Assembly: GCF_947495825.1 (NCBI RefSeq)
Contig: NZ_CANMAH010000001.1
Coordinates: 186,001-250,000 of the forward strand
Origin: an uncultured Psychrobacter sp.
Lineage (GTDB): Bacteria; Pseudomonadota; Gammaproteobacteria; Pseudomonadales; Moraxellaceae
Direction of reading: 5' to 3'
Length of the DNA: 64,000 nt
Shown here: positions 27,741 to 36,911 of the stretch, piece after piece
How positions within the stretch are numbered: position 1 is the stretch's first letter
Layout: each line of letters opens with the position of its first letter
Notes under the pieces: model-generated
What the model saw: only the letters and a program-made list of their open reading frames with translations
The model's database searches: none
Told to the model about the DNA's origin: nothing
Made by a program: the position numbers and the translations under genes

Positions 27741-29012
27741 TTAAATATCAAACTCAAGCGCTCTGTCACCATTGGCGTCTTGAATACGGGTTGGCAAACC
27801 AATCTTATTCAATAGATTGATAAAAGGCTTAGCATCGAGCTCTTCGACGTTTACCATCTTGCCCGCGTCCCATTCGCCAGTGGCGACCAGAATGGCAGCC
27901 GCGACAGGTGGCACGCCTGCGGTATAAGAGATACCTTGGCTATCAACTTCATTGTAGGCGTCTTTATGGTCTGAGACATTATAAATAAACACCTCAGTAT
28001 CGACGCCATTTATCTGGCCTTTGACCTTGTCACCGATGCAAGTCTTGCCGGTATAGTTTGGGGCAAGCGAGCTTGGGTCTGGTAGTACCGCTTTGACCAC
28101 TTTTAACGGAATTACTTCTTGTCCTTCGGCGGTCGTTACTGGCTGCTCAGACAATAGACCTAGGTTTTGGAGCACGGTAAAGACATTAATATAGTGCTCG
28201 CCAAAGCCCATCCAAAAACGAATGTTTGGCACATCTAAGTTGGCTGATAAAGAATGAATCTCGTCATGACCACTTAAGTAGCTGTTTTGCTCACCGACTA
28301 CAGGTAGATCATCGGTGCGCTTAACTTCAAACATCTTATTCGACTGCCACTTGCTATCCTGCCAAGAGTAAACTGTACCGGTAAACTCACGGAAATTAAT
28401 CTCAGGGTCGAAGTTGGTGGCGAAATACTTACCGTGGCTGCCCGCATTGATATCGATAATATCAATATCAGTCACCGAACCTGCATCCATCATGTCATAG
28501 CCCAGACGCGCATAAGCGTTGACCACACCCGGATCAAACCCTGCACCCAAGATCGCTGTGACGTTGTTGTCCGCACAGCGCTGTTTACGCTTCCACTCAT
28601 AGTTGTCATACCATGGCGGCGTCTCACAAATCTTACGCGGATCTTCATGGATAGCTGTGTCAATATAAGCCACGCCCGTCTCAATACAAGCCTCTAATAC
28701 GGTCATATTGATAAATGCTGAACCAACATTAATGACGATTTGTACGCCTGTGTCTTGTATTAGTTGCACAAGCGCTTGACTGTCCATGGCATCGACTTGA
28801 TGAGTATGCAAGACTGCCGCTTGCTTAAAGCTACCTTTGTCTTTGACGCTTTGAGCGATAGCATCGCACTTATCTTTGGTACGTGAAGCAATGTGAATCT
28901 CGCCCAGCACATCATTATGCATCGCACACTTATGCGCAGCCACTTGCGCGACACCACCTGCACCAATGATAAGCACATTTTTTTTACTAGATTTGGTTTG
29001 ATTTGTGTTCAA
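27741..29012 (-). CDS. Carboxynorspermidine dehydrogenase (saccharopine dehydrogenase family)
   Basis: The enzyme reductively condenses aspartate semialdehyde with a diamine (1,3-diaminopropane or putrescine) to a carboxy-polyamine. The 423-residue protein begins with a Rossmann motif VLIIGAGGVAQVAAHKC and has ILGAGFDPGVVNAYARLG and GSHGKYFATNFDPEINFREF, close to CANSDH-type enzymes. The start is TTG preceded by a near-perfect AAGGAGG eight bases away; no ATG is better placed. nspC lies upstream on the same strand, supporting the pathway assignment. The gene has its own promoter-like sequence and a structured leader. Confidence 0.93.
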   Translation of the reverse strand: MNTNQTKSSKKNVLIIGAGGVAQVAAHKCAMHNDVLGEIHIASRTKDKCDAIAQSVKDKGSFKQAAVLHTHQVDAMDSQALVQLIQDTGVQIVINVGSAFINMTVLEACIETGVAYIDTAIHEDPRKICETPPWYDNYEWKRKQRCADNNVTAILGAGFDPGVVNAYARLGYDMMDAGSVTDIDIIDINAGSHGKYFATNFDPEINFREFTGTVYSWQDSKWQSNKMFEVKRTDDLPVVGEQNSYLSGHDEIHSLSANLDVPNIRFWMGFGEHYINVFTVLQNLGLLSEQPVTTAEGQEVIPLKVVKAVLPDPSSLAPNYTGKTCIGDKVKGQINGVDTEVFIYNVSDHKDAYNEVDSQGISYTAGVPPVAAAILVATGEWDAGKMVNVEELDAKPFINLLNKIGLPTRIQDANGDRALEFDI

Positions 29013-29201
29013 TGAACAATCCTCCTTTGTGTCCCTGTCGATACCATTGATATTGGCTATGCAAAACAGAAACGAGTGAATGATATGCGTGAATTAAAAA
29101 GGAAGACCGAGGAAAACCCACGCACCCGTCAGGCAAGCACCATTTCATCGATGGCTGTTTGCCCGAGGCGATTATAACAATTTTTATCCCACTATCGACA
29201 A
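29013..29201 (-). promoter_or_regulatory. Promoter and structured 5' leader of carboxynorspermidine dehydrogenase
   Basis: On the minus strand a consensus TATAAT (29176-29171) has TTGTCG 19 bases upstream (29201-29196). The predicted transcript starts near 29164 and runs about 150 bases to the TTG start. At its very 5' end a hairpin forms from GGGCAA and TTGCCT arms (29164-29131), with an inner CCAT/ATGG pairing. A GC-rich segment and then TTTTT (29101-29097) follow. This resembles an attenuator or riboswitch-type leader but matches no class I can name. Confidence 0.5.
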
Positions 29202-29293
29202 AAATAATGTAGAAAAAACCAATGAATTTAAAGTTTAAACCCTTACCCTTAAGTCTTTGTTTTTGATAACTTAACCTTAACAACGAAGCCTTA

Positions 29294-29440
29294 TATAGTC
29301 AATCCGATATAAAAACGATACAGTGAGATGAAAAGTTGTTTTTCGCAGCATCTGTCTGCGTAGGCACAGCAAGCAAGAAAAACAACTTTTCATTGAGCGG
29401 CTTGATAGCCATGTATCTGATTTATTTGGATTCAAATATA
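29294..29440. repeat. Dispersed hairpin element, copy A
   Basis: This is the cleanest copy. A perfect 17-bp inverted repeat (ATGAAAAGTTGTTTTTC at 29328-29344 and its complement at 29377-29393) encloses a 32-base loop. The loop contains a small apical hairpin TGTC-TGCGTA-GGCA (29353-29366). Outside it, TATAGTCAATCCGATATAAA on the left and TGTATCTG...GGATTCAAATATA on the right form an imperfect outer inverted repeat. The right end abuts the nspC stop codon at 29441. Confidence 0.8.
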
Positions 29441-30655
29441 CTAAGACAAGCTGGCTTTGTAATCTTGATAATCAAATTCGCGCTGCACATCAATACTGCC
29501 ATCTAGACGTCGAATCACAATCGCTGGCATATTAACACCATTAAACCAATTTTTCTTAACCATGGTATAGCCTGCCGCATTACCAAATGCGACGGTGTCG
29601 CCTACTTGCAGCTCATGCGCCAAAGCATACTCGCCAAAGATATCGCCAGCCAAGCAAGAGCGTCCGTAGATAATAGTATTGTCAGCAGCGTCTTGTTGTA
29701 CTTGTTCGACAGGCATCACCTCCACTGACTCTGCATTGACAGAAGTGATTGGCGCAGACTCACGATAAATCAGCAAATCAAGCATATGCGCCTCGATAGA
29801 GGCATCGACGACGGCGAGATTTTTGTCATTGTGCATGGTGTCCAGCACTGTCGTGACCAGCGTGCCAGCGCCATGGATACTCGCCTCGCCCGGCTCAAGA
29901 TAGACTTGTACGCCGTATTTTTCACTAAAGCCTTTTAATCTGTCGGCTAATTTTTCTAGCGGATAATCAGGCGCAATAAAATGAATACCGCCGCCCAAAC
30001 TCACCCACTCAAGTTGCGCTAAAATATCACCAAACCTATCTTCGATATCAGCTAAGCTTGCACTAAACGCCTCAAAGCTATCATTCTCGCAGTTGTTATG
30101 AATCATGACGCCTGTGATATCGCTCAGTACCGCCTTGATTTTATCCTTATCATGCTCGCCCAAGCGGCTAAAAGGACGGGCAGGATCTGCGATAATAAAA
30201 GACGAGTTGCTGGTCTTTGGGTTGAGACGTAGCCCTACAGGTATGTTTTTTGTATGCGCCTTATCTTTAAAGGCATGCAACTGCGAAATGGAGTTAAAAA
30301 TAATCTTGTCCGCGTAGCTTAATACTTCATCAATTTCATCCAAGCTATAGGCGACGCTATAGGCATGGGTTTCTTTTTTATCACTGTTATTGGCATCACC
30401 ATTATTACCGAAGGTCTCATAGCCTAAACGCACTTCATTGAGCGATGACGAAGTCGTACCATGCAAATAAAGCTGCATGACATCAAACACACCCCACGTG
30501 GCAAAACACTTGAGCGCAAGCAAAGCCTTAGCACCAGACAACTCACACAGACGCGCGATAATCTGCATATTGGCAACGATTGCTGTTTCATCAAGCAAAT
30601 AATAAGGCGTAGGCGGTAATGAGGGAGTGGTTTTTTCAGGGTTTATTGTATTCAT
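29441..30655 (-). CDS. nspC: Carboxynorspermidine decarboxylase
   Basis: NspC is a PLP-dependent fold-III decarboxylase that turns carboxynorspermidine (or carboxyspermidine) into the triamine. The PLP lysine lies in ALLALKCFATWGVFD near residue 49; WVSLGGGIHFI and VYLEPGEASIHGAG bind cofactor phosphate; YGRSCLAGDIFGEYA carries the substrate-site cysteine. Length is 404 residues, slightly over the typical 370-400. It is upstream of carboxynorspermidine dehydrogenase on the same strand, separated by the repeat element and a second promoter. It is divergent from the DUF924 gene across 90 bases. Confidence 0.94.
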   Translation of the reverse strand: MNTINPEKTTPSLPPTPYYLLDETAIVANMQIIARLCELSGAKALLALKCFATWGVFDVMQLYLHGTTSSSLNEVRLGYETFGNNGDANNSDKKETHAYSVAYSLDEIDEVLSYADKIIFNSISQLHAFKDKAHTKNIPVGLRLNPKTSNSSFIIADPARPFSRLGEHDKDKIKAVLSDITGVMIHNNCENDSFEAFSASLADIEDRFGDILAQLEWVSLGGGIHFIAPDYPLEKLADRLKGFSEKYGVQVYLEPGEASIHGAGTLVTTVLDTMHNDKNLAVVDASIEAHMLDLLIYRESAPITSVNAESVEVMPVEQVQQDAADNTIIYGRSCLAGDIFGEYALAHELQVGDTVAFGNAAGYTMVKKNWFNGVNMPAIVIRRLDGSIDVQREFDYQDYKASLS

Positions 30656-30745
30656 AAGTGGTTACCTAATCGTTGCAGTTGGCATCATGACAGATATAAA
30701 TAATTGCGCTATAGTAGACTAAATTCATTATAATTAGAATATCTT

Positions 30746-31411
30746 ATGTCACTATCAACTGATTATTCCACCTCTGCCAGCCAAGCTAATTTATCGCAAC
30801 TCGATCTAGAACATATCAATTTAGAATATCTTAACGCTGATGCGCGTGCTGTCTTAGATTTTTGGTTCGATAAAGACAATGAGGCGTATTGGTTTGAAAA
30901 AAATGATAACTTTGATAAGCAAATAAAAAACAAATTTGGCGATATTTGGCAAGCCGCCCAGCAAGGCGAATGCGTGACCTGGCGTATTGCAGACGCGCCA
31001 GCAGATAGCAACAGCTCCATCACCGCTCTAGCAGGACGCTTGGCAGAGATTATCGTGCTCGATCAGTTTTCACGCAATCTGTGCCGCGATCAAGCAGATG
31101 CTTTTGCGCAAGATGGAATGGCACTAGTATTAGCGCAAGAAGCCATTCAACAACCACATTTCGATACCCTACCCGCGCAGTGGCGCAAATTTATGATTAT
31201 GCCGTTTATGCATTCTGAATCTTTGATGATTCATGAGCGCTACTTACCATTGTTTGAACAGTTAGATGACGCGATGACACTCGACTTTGAGCATCGTCAT
31301 AAGGACATCATTGAACAGTTTGGCCGCTATCCGCACCGTAATGACATATTGGATCGAGAGTCGACTGCTGCAGAAGAAGAGTTTTTAAAGCAGCCAAATT
31401 CATCATTTTAA
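30746..31411 (+). CDS. DUF924 family protein
   Basis: This 221-residue soluble protein matches the DUF924 family by its phrases ARAVLDFWFDKDNEAYWFEKND, LAEIIVLDQFSRNLCRDQADAFAQD, FMIMPFMHSESL and the C-terminal RYPHRNDILDRESTAAEEEFL. The fold is an alpha-helical, TPR-like bundle; the biochemical role is unknown. It is divergent from nspC and convergent with the CAP-domain lipoprotein, with a shared terminator. Confidence 0.93.
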   Translation: MSLSTDYSTSASQANLSQLDLEHINLEYLNADARAVLDFWFDKDNEAYWFEKNDNFDKQIKNKFGDIWQAAQQGECVTWRIADAPADSNSSITALAGRLAEIIVLDQFSRNLCRDQADAFAQDGMALVLAQEAIQQPHFDTLPAQWRKFMIMPFMHSESLMIHERYLPLFEQLDDAMTLDFEHRHKDIIEQFGRYPHRNDILDRESTAAEEEFLKQPNSSF

Positions 31412-31423
31412 GTCTTTTCGCCT

Positions 31424-31467
31424 TAGAAGAAGGGCTGGATCAGCAATCTGATTCAGCCCTTCTTTTA
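31424..31467. terminator. Bidirectional terminator after DUF924 gene
   Basis: A long stem (AGAAGGGCTG..ATCAG with CTGAT..CAGCCCTTCT, one mismatch) and a 4-base loop, with T runs on both sides, lies between convergent genes. Confidence 0.9.
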
Positions 31468-31503
31468 TAAAGACTCTATATAATATTTATAGAAGTCATT
31501 TAA

Positions 31504-32811
31504 CTAGTAGTTGACTTCCCCCGTTGTGAAAGTAATTTGCTTAGACTCTTGCGTCTTGTTGTCTACCAAGACATCAAAGCTAACTTGATATTCACTATTG
31601 CCATAAAGTCCACAGTTCTTCCCTTTTCTACGTCCCGTTTCACAGCTTTGTAAACTATCAGTGAGTGGTAAGATAAAGGCTTCATTTTTCGGCAATTCAT
31701 AAGCGGTTCTCTTATGAGGATCGTTACTATAATCCAATAAGTCAACTGGCACATTTATATTACGCTTGACATCGCGAAACTTAATATTGCTAATTTTAAT
31801 GCTTTTGGCGGATGGCATATTAATATAGATAGGCTGCCCAATAGGATCAGTACCTAGATTACGACCTGTCCCTGCCACTGGACTTGGAAATTCATTGTAG
31901 AGCGCTGTATTGGTATCTACTACGTCAGTACAAGGATAAGTAAATAGACCCTTAACCGTACGTTTTTCTGTTTTTTGATCAGCTGATGAGGCATTAACAA
32001 AGACATAACTTTGGCTTTTGTCAGCAGCTTTACCATAAGGTTTATAAGCTATCATGCCTGAGCCTGTTTGGCTGAGGTTAGGCATTACTAATAAACGCAT
32101 ATGGTAAGGCGCTGCTAATAGAGATTTGGTCATCGAATGTGCCGCATAATCTGGTGATGCGACTTTACCAGCTGAGCTGTAGTAGGTAACTCTCGAAATA
32201 TTTTCTACGACTCCATAAGCCAGATTTGAATATCCAGCTTTAAGCAGTCGATCTTTAAAGCTAACACCTGTAAAGAATGGATTATTCTTCCCTGTCCAAT
32301 TCTTTATATCTGAAATCTCTTCTTCACCATGAGCATTAAAAATCGTCGGTCTACTATTTGAGAACACATGCTGGATATACTGTGCATGTTGTGTGGCTAT
32401 TTTATTAAGCTCATCATTGTCTGCTACGCCGCCAAGCCCACAAGCCTGTCTTTGTGTGTTTAGTAGATTTGATCCTACTTGCGCGGCCCCTTTATGACTC
32501 TTACTTTCAACGTCTTTCATATCAACTTCAGATTTTAATACTGGCGATGTAGCAACAGTATCTGATGGCTCTGGAGAGGTAGTAGGTTCTGAGGATTGAG
32601 AGGTGGTAGGCTTGGATGTAGTAGATGTATCGTTGGGTACTGTTGGGTTTACTGTTTCAGGTGTGTTAGAAGTATTTGGGCTACTATTAGAGTCCTTGTC
32701 AGTGCTCTTGTTACTACTGCTTCCGCTATCACTACCACCGCCACAAGCAGTTAGAAGAAGTGCTGACGAAAGGGCCATGACAAGACTTTTCTTTGAGGTA
32801 ATAAAATTCAT
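31504..32811 (-). CDS. CAP/SCP-domain lipoprotein with Ser/Thr/Pro-rich stalk
   Basis: The 435-residue protein has a signal peptide ending in LLTAC, a canonical lipobox with Cys23, followed by GGGSDSGSSS and a Ser/Thr/Pro/Asn-rich stalk to about residue 95. Then comes a CAP-like domain (LLNTQRQACGLGG, LNKIATQHAQYIQHV, AAPYHMRLLVMPN), and a C-terminal beta-rich part with paired cysteines. CAP domains occur in secreted bacterial proteins of unclear role; the stalk suggests outer-membrane surface or periplasm display. A Gly/Ser-rich stalk is typical of Moraxellaceae surface lipoproteins. Domain assignment is by eye. Confidence 0.75.
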   Translation of the reverse strand: MNFITSKKSLVMALSSALLLTACGGGSDSGSSSNKSTDKDSNSSPNTSNTPETVNPTVPNDTSTTSKPTTSQSSEPTTSPEPSDTVATSPVLKSEVDMKDVESKSHKGAAQVGSNLLNTQRQACGLGGVADNDELNKIATQHAQYIQHVFSNSRPTIFNAHGEEEISDIKNWTGKNNPFFTGVSFKDRLLKAGYSNLAYGVVENISRVTYYSSAGKVASPDYAAHSMTKSLLAAPYHMRLLVMPNLSQTGSGMIAYKPYGKAADKSQSYVFVNASSADQKTEKRTVKGLFTYPCTDVVDTNTALYNEFPSPVAGTGRNLGTDPIGQPIYINMPSAKSIKISNIKFRDVKRNINVPVDLLDYSNDPHKRTAYELPKNEAFILPLTDSLQSCETGRRKGKNCGLYGNSEYQVSFDVLVDNKTQESKQITFTTGEVNY

Positions 32812-32910
32812 CGTTTATCCTGTGTCGTAAAATGAGCATATTGGGTGACCATAATCAGAATGAGCAATAAGTATGCCAATTGAAGATAAATAGAACCGTT
32901 TATGTTCATA

Positions 32911-32937
32911 AAAAAACCGTCTGTAGCAGACGGTTCG
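32911..32937 (-). terminator. Terminator downstream of rnhB
   Basis: A 9-bp perfect stem (AACCGTCTG with CAGACGGTT) and 3-base loop is followed on the minus strand by seven T residues. It lies 150 bases past the rnhB stop. Confidence 0.85.
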
Positions 32938-33086
32938 ATAAAACGTGAATTTTATAAGTTATTGAAAAGATGAATTAGAGATTGGTATTGAGTGGTGTTT
33001 TAGAGATGTTATGCGGTTTTGCTTAGGCTATTTAATACTATATAGTCGATTCTTTCTAAAAATGACATAGCGCTTTTATGGCGACT

Positions 33087-33959
33087 CTATCTTTCATTAT
33101 TTAATGCTTTTCTTATCGGTCCAAAGCTACGACGATGCTCGGGTAGCGGACCATAAAGGGTCACAGCTTCCATATGAGCACGTGTAGGATATCCTTTATG
33201 CTTGGCAATACCGTATTGCGGATATAATGAATCTAACTGGTACATAATTTGATCACGACTGACTTTTGCTAAGATACTAGCAGCTGCAATACTAGTGTGA
33301 CGTGCATCTCCTTTTACCCAAGTTTGGCAATCAATACTGGACTCAGATATACCAATCGTTGCAAGTGTCAGATAATCCAGATCTGGACAGCGATTTCCAT
33401 CGAATAGTACTTGAGCTTGCAGCTCACAAGATGGGCTATCGATAGTGTTTGCACGATGCGTTGCCACTGCCGTCAGTAGTGCTTCTGTACATAAGCGCAT
33501 ACCGAGCATCGTCGCTTGTAGTATATTGATCTGATCGATGACTGCTGCTGGAATTTCTGCGATAACATAACCCAAAGCATGTTGCTGCACTAACGGATAG
33601 AGCTTATCGCGCTTTTTTTCGCTCAACTTTTTGGAGTCCGTCAGTATCGATAAAGGCGTATTTAGCAGTGGCTGGTTTTCTATAAGATCTGACCATATGT
33701 GCGGCAAAATTGCGCCAGCAACGTTTACACTACCAAGCAAAGGCCCACGCCCTGCCTCATCAATACCAATCTGTAGCGGTGTTATCTCTGTTTCATGTTC
33801 TCTATTTACAATCATCCGGTATAAATCGTCAGTAAGCTTTAATTGACCATGCAAACGAATTGGGGACGCTAAGTCTATAAACTGTCCTTTAATATCTATA
33901 CGCGTAATATCGCTTTTAATATGAATAATATGATTATCTAAACTGGTTTTGTGACTCAT
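33087..33959 (-). CDS. rnhB: Ribonuclease HII
   Basis: RNase HII cuts RNA in RNA-DNA hybrids, including single ribonucleotides. The core has [20 protein letters not shown] with the first catalytic Asp/Glu pair, [22 protein letters not shown] and [21 protein letters not shown], then [10 protein letters not shown]. The 290-residue frame carries an extra N-terminal stretch of about 62 residues compared with the usual 200-220; an internal Met at about 49 would shorten it. It follows lpxB on the same strand by 58 bases. lpxB-rnhB adjacency is common in gammaproteobacteria. Confidence 0.96.
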   Translation of the reverse strand: MSHKTSLDNHIIHIKSDITRIDIKGQFIDLASPIRLHGQLKLTDDLYRMIVNREHETEITPLQIGIDEAGRGPLLGSVNVAGAILPHIWSDLIENQPLLNTPLSILTDSKKLSEKKRDKLYPLVQQHALGYVIAEIPAAVIDQINILQATMLGMRLCTEALLTAVATHRANTIDSPSCELQAQVLFDGNRCPDLDYLTLATIGISESSIDCQTWVKGDARHTSIAAASILAKVSRDQIMYQLDSLYPQYGIAKHKGYPTRAHMEAVTLYGPLPEHRRSFGPIRKALNNER

Positions 33960-34017
33960 GAATAGCCTACTTCTTGTACGTCTTTTTATTGATTTTTAAC
34001 TAACAGTGATTTTATGA

Positions 34018-35325
34018 CTACTTTTGGCTATTTTGAGCGAACCATTGCATGATCACACTATTGGCCGGTTCATGATTGCTTTGCCGCTGTAATGCCCGCT
34101 TAGTATCAACCAAAGCTTGCAGCTGCTCGGCATAGGCTCGAGGCTGCAATAATTTTGTGACTGTCCGGCAAATATTTTCTCCATTTGCTTGCTCTTGTAT
34201 TAGCTCAGGCACGATGGCTTTTGCCGCCAGTATATTGGGCAAAGCGACATAAGGCACTTTTACCAAACGCTTTGCAATCTGATAAGTCAGCTGATTTAAT
34301 TGATAAATGACGACCATTGGACGCTCAAGGAGCATGGCTTCAAGTGTCGCTGTACCTGACGCTAGCATGATAATATCAGAAGCTGCCATGGCTTGTTGGC
34401 TAAAGGCTGGCTGACTTTGGTCATAGACTACAACGATGGCTGCACGCAACTGCTCTGAGCGTCTATCAATCACATCTTGCACGATATATTGATGGTTTTG
34501 ATCAACAGTCGGTATGATAAAACACAACTTAGGATCGACTAGTAATAGTTTTTGAATACCATCTAACATCAATGGCAAAATCGCTGTTATCTCGCCGCGC
34601 CTTGACCCTGGCATTACACAAATCAGCTGACTCACATCATCAAAACGCTCAACGAAAAACTGCTGTAAACCATCATTTTGCCATACCAGCTCACTACGCA
34701 GCTGATTGGTCGGGGTATTTACCAAATCTTGATTGAGAGTTCGTAATAGCGGATGACCGACGCATATCGCCGGATGATTATGGCGCTCATACACAGTCAG
34801 CTCAAATGGAAACAAGCACAACACCAAGTCGGTCGCCGCCTTGATACCATGTATGCGCGATTCGCGCCACGCCCAAATTGATGGGCTGACATACTGCACA
34901 CAGAACACCCCTTTTGGTTTGAGCTTCTTTGCAACTCTTAGATTAAAGTCTGGCGCATCAATACCGACAAACCAGTCTATATGAGCAGTTTGAAAGGCTG
35001 CTAACAGCTCACGGCGCGCTTTAAGCAAGTCAGATAACTGCGATAAAACCTCTACCAACCCCATCACTGCTAGACGCGCTAGTGGAAAAATACTATGTAA
35101 TCCTTGCGCTTGCATTTTTACGCCGCCAACCCCGACCCATACGATATCATCACGCAGATTGTTCATTTGCTGCATAAAGTCTGCACCCAAGCTATCGCCA
35201 GATACCTCGCCTGCCACGATACCAATCACCAATGGTTTATGCGGTAAATGCGGACTATCTTTTATCTTACCAAGCGGGTCGGCAGACGCCTCGATAGCTT
35301 GAAAGGGTGTGGCAGAATCAGTCAT
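34018..35325 (-). CDS. lpxB: Lipid-A-disaccharide synthase LpxB
   Basis: LpxB joins UDP-diacylglucosamine to lipid X, the committed disaccharide step of lipid A. The 435-residue GT19 protein starts its core with IGIVAGEVSGDSLGADFMQQM and has FVGIDAPDFNLRVAKKLK, YVSPSIWAWRESRIHGIK, VCVMPGSRRGEI-type segment (VMPGSRRGEITAIL) and ASGTATLEAMLLERPMVV. N-terminal residues 1-30 are a variable extension. rnhB follows directly. The rest of the lpx/fab cluster is not in the window. Confidence 0.97.
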   Translation of the reverse strand: MTDSATPFQAIEASADPLGKIKDSPHLPHKPLVIGIVAGEVSGDSLGADFMQQMNNLRDDIVWVGVGGVKMQAQGLHSIFPLARLAVMGLVEVLSQLSDLLKARRELLAAFQTAHIDWFVGIDAPDFNLRVAKKLKPKGVFCVQYVSPSIWAWRESRIHGIKAATDLVLCLFPFELTVYERHNHPAICVGHPLLRTLNQDLVNTPTNQLRSELVWQNDGLQQFFVERFDDVSQLICVMPGSRRGEITAILPLMLDGIQKLLLVDPKLCFIIPTVDQNHQYIVQDVIDRRSEQLRAAIVVVYDQSQPAFSQQAMAASDIIMLASGTATLEAMLLERPMVVIYQLNQLTYQIAKRLVKVPYVALPNILAAKAIVPELIQEQANGENICRTVTKLLQPRAYAEQLQALVDTKRALQRQSNHEPANSVIMQWFAQNSQK

Positions 35326-35744
35326 GACAAACTCTCAATATTAACAACGTAACAATAAATAATGAACAATTTTAAAAAATATCAAAGCTTATGTCGTAAG
35401 AATGGGATAGGAAAGCGCCTTAGATCAAACAATTAAAATAGCTAGTACAAACGAAATAGTCGGGGCTTGACTATGCAGTAAAGTATAAAACTATGGGCAT
35501 TAGTCTATTATTCTTAATTCTTTTATTAAATATATTAAGTACGATTATGCATAAAAATATAGACACTAGATAAGTTATGTAGAACAAATACCATCCCTGT
35601 GTATCTCAGTAAAAGGCAAGTATAACAAAATTTTAGTTTTAACATTCCAGTTATCAGTCAATTAACTCTTCGACTGCCCTTGCCAACATGCTATTTTGTC
35701 CGCATAATGAATACCCCTATATATTAGCTAGATGAAGTAAAATC
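35326..35744. promoter_or_regulatory. Divergent intergenic region lpxB / DAHP synthase
   Basis: A 419-base AT-rich spacer between divergent genes. I see no repeat, no ORF and no clear operator; a weak AGATGAAGT precedes the ATG at 35745. It should hold promoters for both sides. Confidence 0.3.
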
Positions 35745-36827
35745 ATGACAACAACAGCTACCCACAACGCAGATATTGATGACGTGAATATTGAACAATT
35801 CATCCCTTTAATCACTCCCGCTGAGTTAAAAGCTGAGCTACCTCTTTCAAACGAAGCTTATAAAACCGTTTTAAAAGGTCGCCATACTATTCAAGACATC
35901 TTAGATGGCAAAGATAAGCGTCTATTTGTGGTCATCGGTCCTTGTTCTATTCACGATATCAAGGCAGCACACGAATATGCTGATCGCTTAGCCGTATTGG
36001 CTAAGGAGGTCGAAGATACCATCTTTGTCGTGATGCGTGTCTATTTTGAAAAGCCGCGTACTACTGTTGGCTGGAAAGGTATGATTAACGACCCTGATAT
36101 GAATGACAGCTTCGATATCGAAAAAGGTCTGCGTACAGCCCGTAAACTTTTACTTGATTTGAATGAGAAGGGTTTGCCTTGTGCGACTGAAGCTTTGGAT
36201 CCAAATACGCCGCAGTACATGCAAGATCTGATCAGCTGGTCAGCGATCGGCGCGCGTACGACTGAGAGTCAAACACACCGTGAGATGAGCTCAGGTTTGT
36301 CTTGTCCAGTAGGCTTCAAAAACGGCACTGACGGCGGTATGACTGTCGCTGTCAATGCGATGCAAGCAGTAAAAGAAGGCCATAGCTTCCTAGGTTTATC
36401 ATCAGACGGAAAAGTCTCTATCATCAAGTCTAAAGGCAACGCTTACGCGCACGTAGTCCTGCGCGGCGGCAATGGTAAGCCCAACTATGATGAAACTGCT
36501 GTAGCCCAAGCAGAAAATGAGCTTGCTAAAGGTAAAACCAACAGCAAGATTATGATTGACTCAAGCCATGCAAATTCAGGTAAAGATCCATACTTACAAC
36601 CTATGGTCATCCAAAACGTCGCTGAGCAAATTCAAAAAGGCAACAAGTCTATCATTGGCATGATGATTGAAAGCCATCTAAAAGGCGGTAATCAAAAACT
36701 AACAGCAGACTTAAGTCAGCTTGAGTATGGCAAATCTATCACTGATGGGTGTCTTGATTGGGAAAGCACAGTCACTGCCATACACAACTTACGTGATACG
36801 GTTAAAGACATTTTGCCAAATCGCTAA
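35745..36827 (+). CDS. 3-deoxy-7-phosphoheptulonate synthase, AroF/G/H type
   Basis: DAHP synthase condenses phosphoenolpyruvate and erythrose 4-phosphate as the first step of the shikimate pathway. The 360-residue type I-alpha enzyme has the metal Cys motif VVIGPCSIHD, YFEKPRTTVGWKGMINDPD, IGARTTESQTHREMSSGLS, GFKNGTDGG and IMIDSSHANSGKDP. The feedback-binding N-terminal segment is present, so it should be sensitive to one aromatic amino acid, but which one cannot be told by eye. It stands alone with its own terminator. Confidence 0.96.
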   Translation: MTTTATHNADIDDVNIEQFIPLITPAELKAELPLSNEAYKTVLKGRHTIQDILDGKDKRLFVVIGPCSIHDIKAAHEYADRLAVLAKEVEDTIFVVMRVYFEKPRTTVGWKGMINDPDMNDSFDIEKGLRTARKLLLDLNEKGLPCATEALDPNTPQYMQDLISWSAIGARTTESQTHREMSSGLSCPVGFKNGTDGGMTVAVNAMQAVKEGHSFLGLSSDGKVSIIKSKGNAYAHVVLRGGNGKPNYDETAVAQAENELAKGKTNSKIMIDSSHANSGKDPYLQPMVIQNVAEQIQKGNKSIIGMMIESHLKGGNQKLTADLSQLEYGKSITDGCLDWESTVTAIHNLRDTVKDILPNR

Positions 36828-36856
36828 TTGTCGAACATCGATTGCTAAATACCCAT

Positions 36857-36893
36857 TAAAAAGGCTAAACTGATATTTCAGTTTAGCCTTTTA
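36857..36893. terminator. Bidirectional terminator between DAHP synthase and pepN
   Basis: A long stem (AAAAGGCTAAACTGA with TCAGTTTAGCCTTTT) with a 4-base loop separates convergent genes. Confidence 0.9.
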
Positions 36894-36911
36894 CTTTATG
36901 TATCCCAGCCA

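Noticed and set aside
28987-29283. 98-codon frame in the carboxynorspermidine dehydrogenase leader
   Set aside because: It overlaps the downstream gene start, has no ribosome site and spans the promoter; the sequence pattern is better explained by RNA structure.
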